A stretch of DNA of 64,000 nucleotides from Vibrio scophthalmi LMG 19158 (GCF_000222585.1 NZ_AFWE01000112.1:1-64000); one strand, 5' to 3'. Counted from the first letter of the stretch, positions 1 to 8,945 are shown. Made by a program: numbers and translations. The notes: generated by a model from the letters alone, not told the origin.

Positions 1-249
1 TTACTTAGTGTAAGACTGAGCGATGTTGTCAATACGTTCGTTAGCGCGAGCTGCTTCTTCTTGAGCTGCCATTGCTGCATCACCAGAAGCTTGAACGCCA
101 CCAGCTAGAGCATTTACGTCTTGGCTTAGTTGGCTAACTTGGTTGCTTAGCTCGTCAAGTTTAGCAGTTGTTGCTTCATCTGGACCTGATGCACAGCCAG
201 CTAGTAGAAGAACTGAAGATGCCGCAGCTGCGATAATCATTTTGTTCAT
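1..249 (-). CDS. lpp: Major outer-membrane (Braun-type) lipoprotein Lpp
   Basis: 82-residue lipoprotein that ties the outer membrane to peptidoglycan. A short N-terminal signal ends in the lipobox LLAGC, so Cys19 or so would be lipidated. The mature part is a heptad-rich alpha helix (repeated L/V/I spacing, many Ala) as in Lpp trimers, and the last residue is Lys, the residue that is cross-linked to peptidoglycan in this family. The open frame extends upstream, but I start at 249 because AAGGAG lies at 256-261, six bases before this ATG, and a signal peptide begins there. A strong promoter sits at 331-360. The stop codon is at the very window edge, so the terminator is not visible. Confidence 0.93.
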   Translation of the reverse strand: MNKMIIAAAASSVLLLAGCASGPDEATTAKLDELSNQVSQLSQDVNALAGGVQASGDAAMAAQEEAARANERIDNIAQSYTK

Positions 250-571
250 GGATGAACTCCTTGCATTTGTTAGTATCATTGATGCGCTATACCATGTGTT
301 GTATAGCAACCACCTAAGTGTAGCCTGATTTATATAGTTTACACAGTAGGGAAAAGTCAAAATAATCCAAGAATTTAGCTCAATTAGTTCGTTTGCTGGA
401 ATTTCGAGCTATGATTGCTAGTTGTTGTGTAAAAAACACCCAGCCGTGTTGAGGGAATATTTTCTGTGATCTCTATCCCTATTGTCAGCTTCGATGTATC
501 ATTACGTGTTAATTTTTGATTGATGGCAACGAAAGCATGTTTGCCAAATAATACCTGCCCTGGAGAAGACT
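250..571. other. Divergent intergenic region lpp / RNA helicase
   Basis: Holds the lpp promoter on its left side. The right half (about 400-571) must carry the helicase promoter and leader. I see no convincing -35/-10 pair, hairpin or repeat there beyond the GGAGA ribosome site at 562-566. Confidence 0.5.
331..360 (-). promoter_or_regulatory. lpp promoter (-35/-10)
   Basis: Read on the minus strand: TTGACT at 360-355, an 18-base spacer and TATATA at 336-331. This is close to the sigma-70 consensus and fits a very highly expressed gene; the leader to the lpp ATG would be about 75 bases. Confidence 0.7.
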
Positions 572-1906
572 TTGCAGTTTAAAGATTTAGGCTTAGATAA
601 TCGCTTATTAAAGACCTTGAACCATTATGCCTTTAAGAAGCCGACCGACATTCAAAAACAAGCGATCCCTGTAGCGATCGCGGGTAAAGATTTGTTGGCG
701 TCATCAAAAACAGGTTCGGGTAAGACCTTAGCGTTTGTGCTGCCAATGTTGCATAAATCACTTAAGAGCAAAGCTTTCTCGGCGAAAGACCCACGCGGTC
801 TGATTTTGGCTCCGACGCGTGAGTTGGCCAAACAGGTTTATGGCGAATTACGCGCAATGCTAGGTGGCTTGAGCTACGACGCGACATTAGTCGTGGGTGG
901 TGAAAACTTCAACGATCAACAAAAAGCGTTGCGCCGTTACCCTAAATTCATCGTGGCAACGCCAGGACGTCTTGCGGATCATCTTGAGCACAAATCGCTT
1001 TTCCTTGATGGCTTAGAAACGCTGATCTTGGATGAAGCTGACCGTATGCTTGACTTGGGCTTTGCGCCAGAGCTGCGTCGTATTCATAAAGCAGCTAAGC
1101 ACCGTCGTCGTCAAACATTGATGTTCTCAGCAACGCTTGATCACGCAGAAATGAATGAGATCGCAGCGGAGATGCAAGACTCGCCAAAACGTATTGCTAT
1201 TGGCGTGTCGAACCAAGAACACCAAGATATCACGCAGAAATTCTACCTTTGTGATCACCTTGATCATAAAGAAGCGATTCTTGATCGTGTACTAGAAGAA
1301 GCGAACTATCGTCAACTGATCATCTTTACGGCAACGCGAGCTGATACTGAGCGTCTAACGCTTAAGTTGAACGAGCAAAAACTCAAAGCCGTGGCACTGA
1401 GTGGTGGCCTAACTCAAACTCAACGTAATACGATTATGAGCCAGTTTGAGCGAGCAGTATTTAAGATCCTTGTGACGACAGATATTGCTTCTCGTGGCCT
1501 TGATATTGCCAACGTAACTCACGTAGTTAACTTCGATATGCCAAAGCATACTGAAGAATACGTTCACCGTGTCGGTCGTACTGGTCGTGCTGGTAACAAA
1601 GGTGACGCAGTATCTTTGGTTGGTCCGAAAGACTGGGATAGCTTTAAGCGTGTTGAAGCGTACTTGCACCAAGATCTTGCGTTCTCAACGTTTGAAGGTC
1701 TTAAAGGTAAGTTTAAAGGCATTAAACCACCTAAACCAGCGGTACAAAAAGGCAAGACGGATTACCGCAATAAAGGTAAAACTCAAGCGAAGAAAGTGGC
1801 TAGGAAGCCGGTTAAGCGCGATAAGAGCTTCTACCAACATGTGGCGGTGGGTGATTCAGTCTTCATTCCGAAGAAGAAAGTCGCGCCAAAAGTGGACGAC
1901 GAGTAA
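572..1906 (+). CDS. DEAD-box ATP-dependent RNA helicase (RhlE/SrmB-like)
   Basis: 444-residue RNA helicase for RNA remodelling, probably ribosome assembly or mRNA turnover. Motifs in order: Q motif near residues 21-31, Walker A (SSKTGSGKT, 44-52), PTREL near 86, DEAD at 154-157, SAT at 186-188, and the C-domain motif HRVGRTGR at 332-339. After about residue 375 comes a Lys/Arg-rich tail, which usually binds RNA. The gene starts with TTG at 572, preceded by GGAGA at 562-566; no ATG fits better because the Q motif begins within 20 residues. A rare start codon on a helicase can lower translation. A strong terminator follows at 1972. The exact subfamily (RhlE, SrmB or a Vibrio-specific clade) is not settled by eye, so no symbol is given. 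Confidence 0.92.
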   Translation: MQFKDLGLDNRLLKTLNHYAFKKPTDIQKQAIPVAIAGKDLLASSKTGSGKTLAFVLPMLHKSLKSKAFSAKDPRGLILAPTRELAKQVYGELRAMLGGLSYDATLVVGGENFNDQQKALRRYPKFIVATPGRLADHLEHKSLFLDGLETLILDEADRMLDLGFAPELRRIHKAAKHRRRQTLMFSATLDHAEMNEIAAEMQDSPKRIAIGVSNQEHQDITQKFYLCDHLDHKEAILDRVLEEANYRQLIIFTATRADTERLTLKLNEQKLKAVALSGGLTQTQRNTIMSQFERAVFKILVTTDIASRGLDIANVTHVVNFDMPKHTEEYVHRVGRTGRAGNKGDAVSLVGPKDWDSFKRVEAYLHQDLAFSTFEGLKGKFKGIKPPKPAVQKGKTDYRNKGKTQAKKVARKPVKRDKSFYQHVAVGDSVFIPKKKVAPKVDDE

Positions 1907-1971
1907 ACTGGCAATATCGGATAGCCAATACTCATTGATTGAGTTTAGATTGTCCTAATGATTTGTTTTTT

Positions 1972-2005
1972 AAAGGCCTGATCGCGTTGCGACCAGGCCT
2001 TTTTA
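1972..2005 (+). terminator. Rho-independent terminator after the helicase gene
   Basis: AAAGGCCTG, a 13-base loop and CAGGCCTTT followed by T residues. It lies 66 bases after the helicase stop, and T residues before the stem also allow reading from the other side. Confidence 0.8.
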
Positions 2006-2201
2006 TATGGCTGCGAGAAATAGGGACGCACTGCAATAAACAAATAGAAGTCGATCGCATGTTCTTCGGGTTAGCGGCAATACTCATCGTTTTAACTATA
2101 CAATCCTTGGTACAAAAAACACTCAATCATGATGCCCATGGTTTTGGTGTTAAAAGAATATCTTAAAAAATCAATAATTTATACAATCAAGGACTGATAT
2201 T

Positions 2202-3299
2202 ATGGCGAACAAGGAATACGCTAAAAGTGATTGGCAACTATTTTGTGGTAAACCCATTGATCAAAGGAAGATAACACCTCAATTCGACCAGTTGGGGGAG
2301 CATGCTCAGGCATTTTCTGAGTATTATGCCCAAAACATGCAGCCTATCTGTGAACAATGCGAATCAGAGCGCATTGCAGCATTACTCGAAACGAAGCGTC
2401 GTTATCGTCATTTCCTTATCCCCTCAGTTGCGCTGTCAATGCTTATCCATTACATGATCGCGGTGAATATCGGTAATGAAGTCATCTGGGAAATATTGCT
2501 GACTATCTTTGCGTATCTAGTCCCTATTGTGGCCTGTATTATTTATTGTTCCAGTCCAACCAACGCCTTTCAAAATAAAATTGGTGACCAACTTTATAAA
2601 ACCGCATTGTGCTATTTTGGTCGAAAGTATCAATACCTTGCTGTGACGCAAACGACAATTGAGCATTATGATGACTATCACCTGCTTCCGTCCTTTGATA
2701 AGGCAGGAATGGGGGCGCATCTCTCTGGCGACCATCAGTCTTTAGATTTTTCCGTACAACAGTTGGCATTATATGTGCGGAATGGAACTGATAAGAACGA
2801 TAAGCCGCGATACAAAACAATCTTCTCTGGGCTAGGCATTGAAATCGATCACCCTAAAACGTTTCAAGGGGTGACCGTTGTTGCTACCGACAAAGGAATG
2901 TTCGGTAATTTTACCTCGCGTAAAAAAGGGCTTGAGCGCGTGAGACTTGAAGATCCTACCTTTGAGGCGGCATTTGAGGTATATGCAACCGATCAAGTTG
3001 AAGCGCGATATCTTTTGTCCGTCGCAACGATGGAATTATTCTTGGAGTTAACCAAAAAATATGGTGCGAATATTCAAGCCTCTTTTCATCAAGGTAAGCT
3101 GCTGTTACTGATCCCCACGAGTCATCATTTTTTCCAATTTCGCGCAAATATAATGAGACCGATCGTATTTGACACGCCAGTTTATGACATGTTTAAAGAC
3201 ATAACGCTCATTCATCAAATGATCGACACTCTCAAACTGAAAAATAGATCAAATGCTGAAGAGTTGGAACGTCAAGATCAAGCCGAGGAGGCGATGTAG
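2202..3299 (+). CDS. DUF3137 family membrane protein
   Basis: 365-residue protein of unknown function that I place in the DUF3137 family from the block FSGLGIEIDHPKTFQG and the following RVRLEDPTFE and VEARYLLSV segments. Two membrane helices lie near residues 70-90 and 95-115, so the N-terminal 65 residues and the large C-terminal domain face the same side. AAGGA at 2189-2193 supports the ATG at 2202. The stop TAG overlaps by one base the GTG of the next gene (LemA), which indicates translational coupling. DUF3137 beside LemA is a recurring pairing in proteobacteria; the job of the pair is not established, with membrane or envelope maintenance a guess. Confidence 0.8.
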   Translation: MANKEYAKSDWQLFCGKPIDQRKITPQFDQLGEHAQAFSEYYAQNMQPICEQCESERIAALLETKRRYRHFLIPSVALSMLIHYMIAVNIGNEVIWEILLTIFAYLVPIVACIIYCSSPTNAFQNKIGDQLYKTALCYFGRKYQYLAVTQTTIEHYDDYHLLPSFDKAGMGAHLSGDHQSLDFSVQQLALYVRNGTDKNDKPRYKTIFSGLGIEIDHPKTFQGVTVVATDKGMFGNFTSRKKGLERVRLEDPTFEAAFEVYATDQVEARYLLSVATMELFLELTKKYGANIQASFHQGKLLLLIPTSHHFFQFRANIMRPIVFDTPVYDMFKDITLIHQMIDTLKLKNRSNAEELERQDQAEEAM

Positions 3300-3868
3300 T
3301 GGAATTGTTCATTATTGTTTTTATTGGGCTTTTAACATTGGTTTATATTACTTACGTTAAGTTAATAAAACTGCGTAACCAAGCTCATGAGGCGCTGTCG
3401 GGAATTGATATTCAGATGCAAAAGCGTTTTGATTTAGTACCCAATGTTTTGAAAGTAGCGCGTCACTTTATGGAGCATGAAAAGGGCTTATTTCTTGAGG
3501 TAACCGAGTTACGTACCAAGGTGATGGCTGGGTATGACAAATCCAAACCAGCTGAAGTAAATGATCATGTTCAAGCGGTGCAATCACTGAGTGATAAGTT
3601 TGGCAAACTAATGATCAATGTAGAAAATTATCCCGAATTACGATCGGATAAAGCAATTGTAGAGGCGATACATACCTACAATGATGTTGAGTCTCATATC
3701 AGCGCAAGTCGTCGTTTTTACAACACTTCGGTCACGGATTTGAACAATGTAGTGCAAGTTTTTCCTATGTCATTTGTTGCCAGCCTTATTGGTGTACAAG
3801 TCATGGCCCTATTTGAGGCGCAAGAACAATCGCGTGCAGCGGTGAATGCGGACGAGTTTCTGAGCTAG
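3299..3868 (+). CDS. LemA family protein
   Basis: 189-residue protein with an N-terminal membrane anchor (residues 3-20) followed by a long helical domain, the usual LemA layout; the helical part would face the periplasm if the anchor has the usual orientation. Family features visible are the RNQAHEALSGIDIQMQKR segment just after the anchor, DLVPNV, and the FP near the end of the helical core. It starts with GTG at 3299, overlapping the upstream stop by one base, with GAGGAGG at 3285-3291 as ribosome site. LemA proteins are widespread but poorly understood. The partner here is DUF3137 rather than the TPM-domain protein that is often found beside LemA. Confidence 0.88.
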   Translation: MELFIIVFIGLLTLVYITYVKLIKLRNQAHEALSGIDIQMQKRFDLVPNVLKVARHFMEHEKGLFLEVTELRTKVMAGYDKSKPAEVNDHVQAVQSLSDKFGKLMINVENYPELRSDKAIVEAIHTYNDVESHISASRRFYNTSVTDLNNVVQVFPMSFVASLIGVQVMALFEAQEQSRAAVNADEFLS

Positions 3869-3899
3869 ATATAGATCTGCTCCTCCTCAGTAAACAAAA

Positions 3900-3921
3900 A
3901 AAGGCACCCGAAGGTGCCTTT
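3900..3921. terminator. Bidirectional terminator between lemA and the enolase-superfamily gene
   Basis: AAAGGCACC, loop CGAA, GGTGCCTTT with an A-run on the left side. It serves the convergent genes ending at 3868 and 3960, and the T-run is stronger for transcription from the right. Confidence 0.8.
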
Positions 3922-3959
3922 GACTTATAACTTATTTTTGTTTCCAAACGAGTTTGAAA

Positions 3960-5108
3960 TTATTGGCTGATTTTATTCAGGTAATCCATGTTTAGTTCAA
4001 TACCTAAACCCGGAGCGTCGCTTACTGCAATCATACCATCGATGATTGGCGGCTCATTTAGGGTTAGATTTTGAGTCAGTTCACCTTGCCAGAATTCCTG
4101 ATGCAGATATTCAATGTAGTGATCTGTTTTCATCGCTGCGCCAAAGTGGCGCGCTGCTGCAGATGTAATGCCGGTTTTCCAGTTGTGTGGCATCAGAATC
4201 GCATTGTGATATTCACATAGCTCTTCGATACGTAATAGCTCTGTTAGACCACCGCAGCGATTGTAATCGGATTGAACTACTGAAATACCCGTCGTGTTTA
4301 ACCATTCTTGTGCTTCAAAACGAGTGGTCGACATTTCAGCGCCACATAAACGTGTCGATAGACACGCAGCGAGCTTCTGGTGACCAATTAAATCGTCATG
4401 TTGAAGTGCTGCTTCGACAAAATAAAGGTCGATATCTTTCAGTTGCTCGAATGTCCAACGTGCAGCCTGCCAATCATGCCAGCGGTATAAGCAATCCACC
4501 ATCATATCGATATCATGACCAAGTAGATTACGCAGTTCGCGAAGATACCAAACAATCTCTCTATCTGTCGCAGGGCAGCTAGGCATGATGCAAACCTTAA
4601 CAGCTTTAGCACCTACCACTTTCGCTTTATCGAATAGTACAGCGTATGCATCGATGATTTCTTGTAGAGAAGCATCTGACGATACACTCGGGTATAGAGT
4701 GAAATAGGGGGTAATCTTGTCGCGATTCTTACCACCCATCAGTTGGTATGCAGGTACGCCAAGCTGTTTGCCAGCAAGATCGTACAGTGCCATGTCGATA
4801 CCCGAAATGACAAACATTCCTAGGCCACGCATGCCAACCCATCGAGTGGTATCGTACATGTTTTCCCAAATAGAGCGGAATGCCATTGGTTCACGGCCAA
4901 TCACCGCTTCTTTAATATTTTTAAGCCATTTATGTTCGGTTTCTAATTCGGCAAAGGCTTTGATGACTTCAGGGGAACCATCGGCTTCGCCAATACCGTA
5001 CATACCGTTCTCATCAGTCACTTTAACGATAACGGTATTTTCACTCCAGTTTGTCGCTTCAACATTGACTGGAATAAATTCAACAGAGGTAATTTTTGCA
5101 ATAGACAT
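3960..5108 (-). CDS. Enolase-superfamily (mandelate racemase-like) enzyme, KxC variant
   Basis: 382-residue sugar-acid dehydratase or epimerase of the mandelate racemase subgroup. Metal ligands read as Asp205 (MVDC), Glu232 (FVEAAL) and Glu258 (GAE). The His-Asp dyad is Asp281 and His308 (LMPHNW). The base motif at the end of barrel strand 2, usually KxK, reads K171-V-C173, so the second lysine is missing and catalysis probably relies on His308, as in KxN galactonate dehydratases. It is the last gene of an operon: the BCCT gene stops 2 bases upstream of this ATG. The substrate is unknown; a BCCT transporter in the operon hints at a betaine-like or other quaternary or zwitterionic acid, not a plain sugar acid. 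A second enzyme with the same residue register is at 58720. Confidence 0.85.
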   Translation of the reverse strand: MSIAKITSVEFIPVNVEATNWSENTVIVKVTDENGMYGIGEADGSPEVIKAFAELETEHKWLKNIKEAVIGREPMAFRSIWENMYDTTRWVGMRGLGMFVISGIDMALYDLAGKQLGVPAYQLMGGKNRDKITPYFTLYPSVSSDASLQEIIDAYAVLFDKAKVVGAKAVKVCIMPSCPATDREIVWYLRELRNLLGHDIDMMVDCLYRWHDWQAARWTFEQLKDIDLYFVEAALQHDDLIGHQKLAACLSTRLCGAEMSTTRFEAQEWLNTTGISVVQSDYNRCGGLTELLRIEELCEYHNAILMPHNWKTGITSAAARHFGAAMKTDHYIEYLHQEFWQGELTQNLTLNEPPIIDGMIAVSDAPGLGIELNMDYLNKISQ

Positions 5109-5110
5109 TG

Positions 5111-6694
5111 TTATGCCTCAACTTTATTTAGTTCAACAGCGTTATCGTTTAATTGTGCTGGTGCAGCCACCGTTTGTGCAAAAAGCTCAGGATGGTCACG
5201 GCGAATCCATTTCATTAAACACACGACTAGCATGAAATAAAGAACAATCATTGGCAGACCAACAACCACGCACATTGACTTAATGGTATCGATACTTCCG
5301 CCCATGAAGAATGCCGCCATTGATACTGCACCGATGCCAATTGCCCAAATCATACGTACTGAAACATCAGGATCTGCGTCGTGGTCGAGTTCTTTGGTCG
5401 TCATCATTGATACGGCCATCGCTGCTGATGTCATTGTTGTCGACATTAGGAAGAACTCTACGATTAGGAATGTAACCAGAATGATCCCGCCAAAAGGTAG
5501 AGACTTAATGGTTTGAATAATTGCGCTTGAGACACCAGATTCCGTCATCCATTGTAGAATTGGCAGTGCGCCAGTGATTTCGTTGAATACTGAGTAACTA
5601 CCAAAAATAGCGATGAAGAACGAACAGCCAGCAGAGCCAAAAGTAATGGTTGTTAGTACCAGTTGTTTGATCGTGCGGCCTTTAGAGATGCGAGCAAGGA
5701 AAACACCCATCATCACCAAGTAAGCGAAGTACCAAGCCCAGTAATACATAGTCCATGCTTGTGGGAAGCCAGACTTTTGTACTGGATCAGTCCAGAAGCT
5801 CATTCGGATGTAGTTGTTAAACATCACACCTAAGCTGTCGAAGAAGTAAGAGAAAATAAAAGCTGTTGGACCAGAGATTAGAATGATCAAACCTAGCGCA
5901 AACGCAGCGTACACACACGCATTAGCAAGTTTTGACACACCTTTCTTCATACCAGCAAACATAACGAGCGCATAGAAAGCGATAAAGAGAACAATGATGC
6001 CCACTTGCACTTCAATGCCATTTTGAATGCCAGTTAGGTTTTCAATACCTGCACCGATTAGGTCTACAGCAAGTCCCATCGAGGTAGAAAACGCACCGAG
6101 TGTACCGAAAATAGCAACGATATCGATGATGTAACCAACGATGCCTTTAGCGTGTTTTTCACCAATAATATCAACAAGTAGTTGGCTAAGGCGAAGATTA
6201 CGGCGTTTCATCTTGTGCAAGTAGTAGGCAAATGGAACTGCTGGTAAACAGAAAATAGCCCAACCTGTTGGTCCCCAATGGAATAACGTGTAGGTGATAA
6301 GCCATTGTGCTGCCTCAGGAGAACCTTGCTCTGCAAACATCGGTGGACTTTGCATGTAGTACATCGGTTCGCCAACGGCCCAGAAAATTAACGCAGCGCC
6401 TACGCCAGCAGAGAAAATCATGAACGCATAGCTTGAATAGCTAAATTCAGGAGTGTCTGAATCCGTTCCCAGTTTGATGTTACCGAAACGGCTGAATGCA
6501 AGGTAAAGGAGGAACATCAAAGATGAAAAACCAGCAAGTTGGATAAACCAACCGATATCGTTGGTTACCCATTTCATGCCAGCATTTGCAGCCGCGCCTG
6601 ATTGCTCAGGGAAGAATACAGCGAGCCCGAGTGCCAAGAACGTAAAGCTTATGGCAGGCCAGAACAGTTTGTGGTCTAGGTTATTGAATTTCAT
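5111..6694 (-). CDS. BCCT family transporter
   Basis: 527-residue secondary transporter of the betaine/carnitine/choline family with about 12 membrane helices. The family glycine stretch reads [14 protein letters not shown] (about residues 96-109), and the Trp-rich segment [14 protein letters not shown] lies near residue 310. It would import a quaternary ammonium, sulfonium or similar zwitterion, driven by sodium or protons. The gene sits between the FAD oxidoreductase (16-base gap) and the enolase-superfamily gene (2-base gap), so it is most likely the uptake step of that pathway and not an osmotic-stress carrier. It also lacks the long charged C-terminal tail used for osmosensing in BetP. 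Substrate specificity cannot be read from the sequence. Confidence 0.93.
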   Translation of the reverse strand: MKFNNLDHKLFWPAISFTFLALGLAVFFPEQSGAAANAGMKWVTNDIGWFIQLAGFSSLMFLLYLAFSRFGNIKLGTDSDTPEFSYSSYAFMIFSAGVGAALIFWAVGEPMYYMQSPPMFAEQGSPEAAQWLITYTLFHWGPTGWAIFCLPAVPFAYYLHKMKRRNLRLSQLLVDIIGEKHAKGIVGYIIDIVAIFGTLGAFSTSMGLAVDLIGAGIENLTGIQNGIEVQVGIIVLFIAFYALVMFAGMKKGVSKLANACVYAAFALGLIILISGPTAFIFSYFFDSLGVMFNNYIRMSFWTDPVQKSGFPQAWTMYYWAWYFAYLVMMGVFLARISKGRTIKQLVLTTITFGSAGCSFFIAIFGSYSVFNEITGALPILQWMTESGVSSAIIQTIKSLPFGGIILVTFLIVEFFLMSTTMTSAAMAVSMMTTKELDHDADPDVSVRMIWAIGIGAVSMAAFFMGGSIDTIKSMCVVVGLPMIVLYFMLVVCLMKWIRRDHPELFAQTVAAPAQLNDNAVELNKVEA

Positions 6695-6710
6695 TGCAAT
6701 TCCTTGCTAA

Positions 6711-8066
6711 TTATAATTTGCTGCCGTTCTCAATCATGATGGCGCGAATAGTCGACACATCAAGGTCACGGATAGCGGTATTTGTATTTATTGCTTGTAC
6801 CGCAGCAACCCCAGCTGCGTGGCCAAGTTCAAAGCATTGTGCGGTCACGCGTGCTGATGCAAGAGCTTCGTGCTCTGCACTTAGGCAGCGGCCTGCGACG
6901 ATAATGTTTTCACCAATAATAGGGACTAGTGTGTGGAATGGGATATCGTAGTAATCGTTCAGTAGCCAATGCAGTTTAGGTTTGTCACCAGAGTGCAACT
7001 CGATCGGCCAAGGAGTACGACAAATGCCGTCTTCACGTTTGCGGCAGTTAACCACGTCTTCGTTGGTCAGCGTTTCCACACCAACAATCGAACGAGTTTG
7101 ACGAATACCCACTTCAACACCGGTATCCACCACGTAAGCATTTTCACAACCCGGAACGTATTTATTGAGGAAGCGTGCGTAATCGCGAACTTGGCGACGG
7201 CCAAAAATCTCTGCTTCAGTGAAATCTTTCGGATCGATAACGTTCAATGTGCGGCCATCTTGCCCGGCTAAGCGAGTCGCGTTGACCATGAGTTCACTAG
7301 GGCGAGTGGTCGGGAAGATCCAAATCTTATGGCGTGGAAGATCGTAGTCACCGGTTGCATTCGCCGCGAGAATGTTCTCGGTTACTTTTGGGGGACAGAT
7401 GGTATCTTCACCGTAGTACGCAAGGTACTTATCCATATCCACACCCGCATAGCGGAAGAACATGGTTGGGTTTTGAATGCGACCATTATCACCGAAGTAG
7501 TAATCCATACCTGCGCGCGCTACCACTGCCGCATCGCCAGAGGCATCAATGATTTGTTTGCTTAGAATGATGCTTTGACCTGCGTTCGACTCAATGACTA
7601 CACCTTTGAACGCATCGCCATCCATGATCACGCCAGTAACGGCAGTATGAAATAACGTCGTTACGCCAGCTTGCTCAAGAAGGTCATCGGCGACTTCGCG
7701 CCATACCAACGGATCGTGTGTTACGGTGAAGGTCTTGCCGTAAATTTGTGGCGGCGTCACACCACCACGTTTTTCCAACTCTTGACGAAAACGTTCAGTG
7801 AAACCGAAAACAACCTGTTCTGGCTGAGCATTCTCATCTTCTGTAGCCATGTACATGCCGCAAATCGTGCCCGATAGGCCAGCCACCGCGGCACCACCGC
7901 AAAATCCATATTTTTCAATCAGCCATGTGTTTTTACCCATGCGACTAGCCGTTTCCGCTGCGGCTACGCCTGCAGGGCCACCACCAATAACCAATACCTC
8001 GGTTTCTGCCAAAATTGGCAGATCAGGTAGAGATTCAAAACGACGGATAATGTTCCAAGATTTCAT
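6711..8066 (-). CDS. FAD-dependent oxidoreductase (FAD_oxidored-type)
   Basis: 451-residue flavoprotein. The dinucleotide-binding motif VLVIGGGPAGVAAAE lies at residues 25-39, followed by the family block YGFCGGAAVAGLSGTICGM near 53-71. Late motifs IDASGDAAVVA (about 188) and GENIIVAGRCLSAEHEALAS (about 393) close the flavin site. No signal peptide is seen, so it is cytoplasmic. First gene of an operon with the BCCT transporter and the enolase-superfamily enzyme; it probably oxidises the imported substrate or an intermediate. It is divergent from a GntR regulator, and the intergenic space holds a CRP-like site and two palindromes. The family includes thiazole-type, fumarate-reductase-like and unknown oxidoreductases, so the reaction is open. 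Confidence 0.88.
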   Translation of the reverse strand: MKSWNIIRRFESLPDLPILAETEVLVIGGGPAGVAAAETASRMGKNTWLIEKYGFCGGAAVAGLSGTICGMYMATEDENAQPEQVVFGFTERFRQELEKRGGVTPPQIYGKTFTVTHDPLVWREVADDLLEQAGVTTLFHTAVTGVIMDGDAFKGVVIESNAGQSIILSKQIIDASGDAAVVARAGMDYYFGDNGRIQNPTMFFRYAGVDMDKYLAYYGEDTICPPKVTENILAANATGDYDLPRHKIWIFPTTRPSELMVNATRLAGQDGRTLNVIDPKDFTEAEIFGRRQVRDYARFLNKYVPGCENAYVVDTGVEVGIRQTRSIVGVETLTNEDVVNCRKREDGICRTPWPIELHSGDKPKLHWLLNDYYDIPFHTLVPIIGENIIVAGRCLSAEHEALASARVTAQCFELGHAAGVAAVQAINTNTAIRDLDVSTIRAIMIENGSKL

Positions 8067-8098
8067 TGTTGCCTCACTAATAGATGACTGATGTTCAT

Positions 8099-8110
8099 CT
8101 GATATATCAG
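8099..8110. promoter_or_regulatory. Perfect 12-bp palindrome downstream of the predicted operon start
   Basis: CTGATATATCAG reads identically on both strands and lies 33 bases before the oxidoreductase ATG, at about +6 to +17. It is a second candidate operator for the divergent GntR protein. Confidence 0.4.
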
Positions 8111-8122
8111 TTGTGTGTTTTT

Positions 8123-8151
8123 AATATATGCCCGTATTTTTTGTGGTACAA
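8123..8151 (-). promoter_or_regulatory. Predicted promoter of the FAD oxidoreductase operon with GntR-type operator
   Basis: On the minus strand, TTGTAC (8151-8146), 17 bases, TATATT (8128-8123); the start would be near 8116. The -35 is part of the palindrome TTGTGGTACAA (8141-8151), which fits the GT-N(0-3)-AC operators of FadR-type GntR regulators, so repressor and polymerase would compete. Confidence 0.55.
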
Positions 8152-8167
8152 TTAATTTCGTCCTTAA

Positions 8168-8183
8168 TGTGAGATCGCTCACT
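8168..8183. promoter_or_regulatory. CRP-like site
   Basis: TGTGA-GATCGC-TCACT with matching AA flanks, one base off the TGTGA-N6-TCACA core. Its centre (8175.5) is about 60 bases before the predicted operon start, the usual class I spacing. Confidence 0.65.
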
Positions 8184-8211
8184 AAAGAATTTATCGAGGG
8201 AACAAAAGGGA

Positions 8212-8865
8212 ATGAAAATTAACCCCGTAAATAAGAATGAAGTTGCTTATCATCAGCTAGAAAGAATGATTATCTTCCGCGAACTAGAGCCGGGAAGTAT
8301 GGTGAGTGAAAAGCAATTGGCCGAAAACTTAGGCTTGGGCCGCACGCCAGTACGTGAAGCATTGCAGCGCTTGTCTTATGAGCGAATGGCTGAGATCCAT
8401 CCGAGAAGGGGAATTCAAATTCCGCCAATTTCAGTAGAGAGCCAACTGAAAATACTGGAAGTACGTCGTGATATAGAAGCATTGTGTGTGCGTTATGCAG
8501 CGTCGCGAGCCAGCGTGGATGAAAAGCAGCAAATGCAACAACTCGCCGATGACTTAGAAATTTGCGCGCAAAATCGTGACGATTTTGAATACGCGGAATT
8601 GCTTAAAGAGATCCATACGCTATTAGTCAAAGCGGCTGATAACGAATATCTGGAATTGGCGATGGCACCATTGCAAGGTTTGTCTCGTCGATTTTGGTTT
8701 GCTTACAAAGACGAAGGGCAAGATCTCGTTGCTGCGTCATCGCTGCATGCCGCCGTGTTAAGAGCGGTGAGCCACACTGATGCTGAAGAGGCCGTTGCGG
8801 CGTCCCATCGCCTTAATGACTATCTCACCGATGTTGCCTATCGCAGTATCAAACCACGTAAGTAA
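8212..8865 (+). CDS. GntR family regulator (FadR/FCD subfamily)
   Basis: 217-residue transcription factor. The N-terminal winged helix is clear: LEPGSMVSEKQLAENLGLGR (about 23-42) followed by TPVREALQRL and the wing around HPRRGIQIPP. From about residue 80 an all-helical FCD domain follows (EVRRDIEALCVRYAA), which usually binds a carboxylate metabolite through a metal. It is transcribed away from the oxidoreductase/BCCT/enolase operon and is almost certainly its repressor, released by the pathway substrate. GGGA directly upstream gives a usable ribosome site for the ATG. The neighbouring palindromes TTGT-N3-ACAA and CTGATATATCAG are its likely targets. Confidence 0.92.
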   Translation: MKINPVNKNEVAYHQLERMIIFRELEPGSMVSEKQLAENLGLGRTPVREALQRLSYERMAEIHPRRGIQIPPISVESQLKILEVRRDIEALCVRYAASRASVDEKQQMQQLADDLEICAQNRDDFEYAELLKEIHTLLVKAADNEYLELAMAPLQGLSRRFWFAYKDEGQDLVAASSLHAAVLRAVSHTDAEEAVAASHRLNDYLTDVAYRSIKPRK

Positions 8866-8945
8866 CCGACTTTCGTCGTGATAACTTAGTGCGCAGAGGC
8901 GTGCCTATTCAGCTCGCACCTTAGGCGAAATTAAATGCAAAATAG

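Noticed and set aside
1569-1958. 129-residue plus-strand frame inside the helicase gene
   Set aside because: It is the shifted frame of the Lys/Arg-rich helicase tail; the true frame carries the helicase motifs.
4187-5235. Plus-strand frames of 131 and 172 residues opposite the enolase-superfamily and BCCT genes
   Set aside because: Antisense shadows of well-supported genes, with no ribosome sites.
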